This document shows, one piece after another, positions 12,446 through 12,709 of a stretch of 12,709 nt of DNA. Each line of letters begins with the position of its first letter. Position 1 is the stretch's first letter. The position numbers and the translations under genes are program-made. The stretch is from the NCBI GenBank assembly GCA_900549885.1, contig URQA01000070.1:1-12709 (forward strand), read 5' to 3'. Under the pieces are notes generated by a model. The model saw nothing but the letters and a program-made list of their open reading frames with translations. It was not told the origin of the DNA and made no database searches. This stretch comes from an uncultured Eubacteriales bacterium. Lineage in GTDB: Bacteria > Bacillota > Clostridia > Oscillospirales > Oscillospiraceae.

Positions 12446-12709
12446 ATGGAACTCAAGCAGCTGCGTTATTTTCTCCAGGTGGCGGAGTATCTGAACTTTA
12501 GCCGGGCCGCAGAGCAGCTGTACATCTCCCAGCCTGCCCTGAGCTACCAGATCGCGGAGCTGGAGCGGGAGCTGGGAGTGGAGCTGTTTGTCCGGGATCG
12601 GCGCAAGGTCTATCTCACGCCGGCGGGGAAAGCCCTGCTGGAACCAGCCCGGGAGCTGCTCAGCCGGGCGGAGGGGCTGCCCCAAGTAGCTCGCCAGAGC
12701 AGCGGCGGG
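12446..12709 (+). CDS. LysR-family transcriptional regulator, N-terminal part
   Basis: The first 88 codons of a LysR-type regulator, cut by the window end. The N-terminal winged helix-turn-helix is clear: MELKQLRYFLQVAEYLNFSR, AAEQLYISQPALSYQIAELE, LGVELFVRDRRKVYLTPAGK. The ATG has GGAGGGG six bases upstream. The ligand-binding domain is outside the window, so effector and targets cannot be judged. These regulators often act on a divergent neighbour, but here the upstream gene (spoIID) is on the same strand. Confidence 0.93.
   Translation, partial: MELKQLRYFLQVAEYLNFSRAAEQLYISQPALSYQIAELERELGVELFVRDRRKVYLTPAGKALLEPARELLSRAEGLPQVARQSSGG

Overview
The window looks like chromosomal DNA of a moderately GC-rich, spore-forming member of the Clostridia, probably Oscillospiraceae-like. 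This is inferred from a SpoIID homologue, a stand-alone Spo0A-type DNA-binding domain, a perfect CIRCE (HrcA) operator, strong AGGAGG ribosome binding sites and CTG/GTG/ACC-rich codon use. No tRNA, rRNA, CRISPR array or intact mobile element is visible.

Layout. Positions 1-770 carry no intact gene. They hold a possible 3' end of an upstream gene, short decayed coding fragments (one resembling the C-terminus of a tyrosine integrase), a 13-bp direct repeat, a shortened HrcA half-site and two terminators. A perfect CIRCE (772-798) follows, in front of a six-helix DUF308/HdeD-like membrane protein (879-1412). Convergent to it is a GH13 alpha-amylase-type enzyme (1475-2788, minus). Next come a low-molecular-weight tyrosine phosphatase (3026-3478, plus) and, convergent to that, an overlapping pair on the minus strand: an XRE regulator (3842-4204) and a protein consisting only of a Spo0A C-terminal effector domain (3528-3845).

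After a gene-free stretch with terminators (4205-4546) comes a minus-strand operon: sigma-70/ECF factor (5707-6246), membrane-anchored DUF4367 protein, probably the anti-sigma factor (5027-5710), and a small secreted protein (4547-4963). In the mRNA, the ribosome binding site of the secreted protein lies inside a 16-bp hairpin. Divergent from this operon are trmO and proC, which overlap by 4 bp (6412-7973).

The rest is an AraC-family regulator (7985-8836, minus), an OmpR-type response regulator with no kinase in the window (9075-9755), citrate synthase (9807-11192, minus), spoIID (11336-12379, plus) and the start of a LysR-type regulator cut by the window end (12446-12709).

The parts most worth a second look are the XRE/Spo0A-effector pair with its palindromic operator and embedded 0A box, the SD-hiding hairpin in the sigma-factor operon, the AT-rich 3' half of the DUF4367 gene, and the HrcA-type control site on a DUF308 membrane protein. 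All assignments come from reading motifs by eye; no database search was run.
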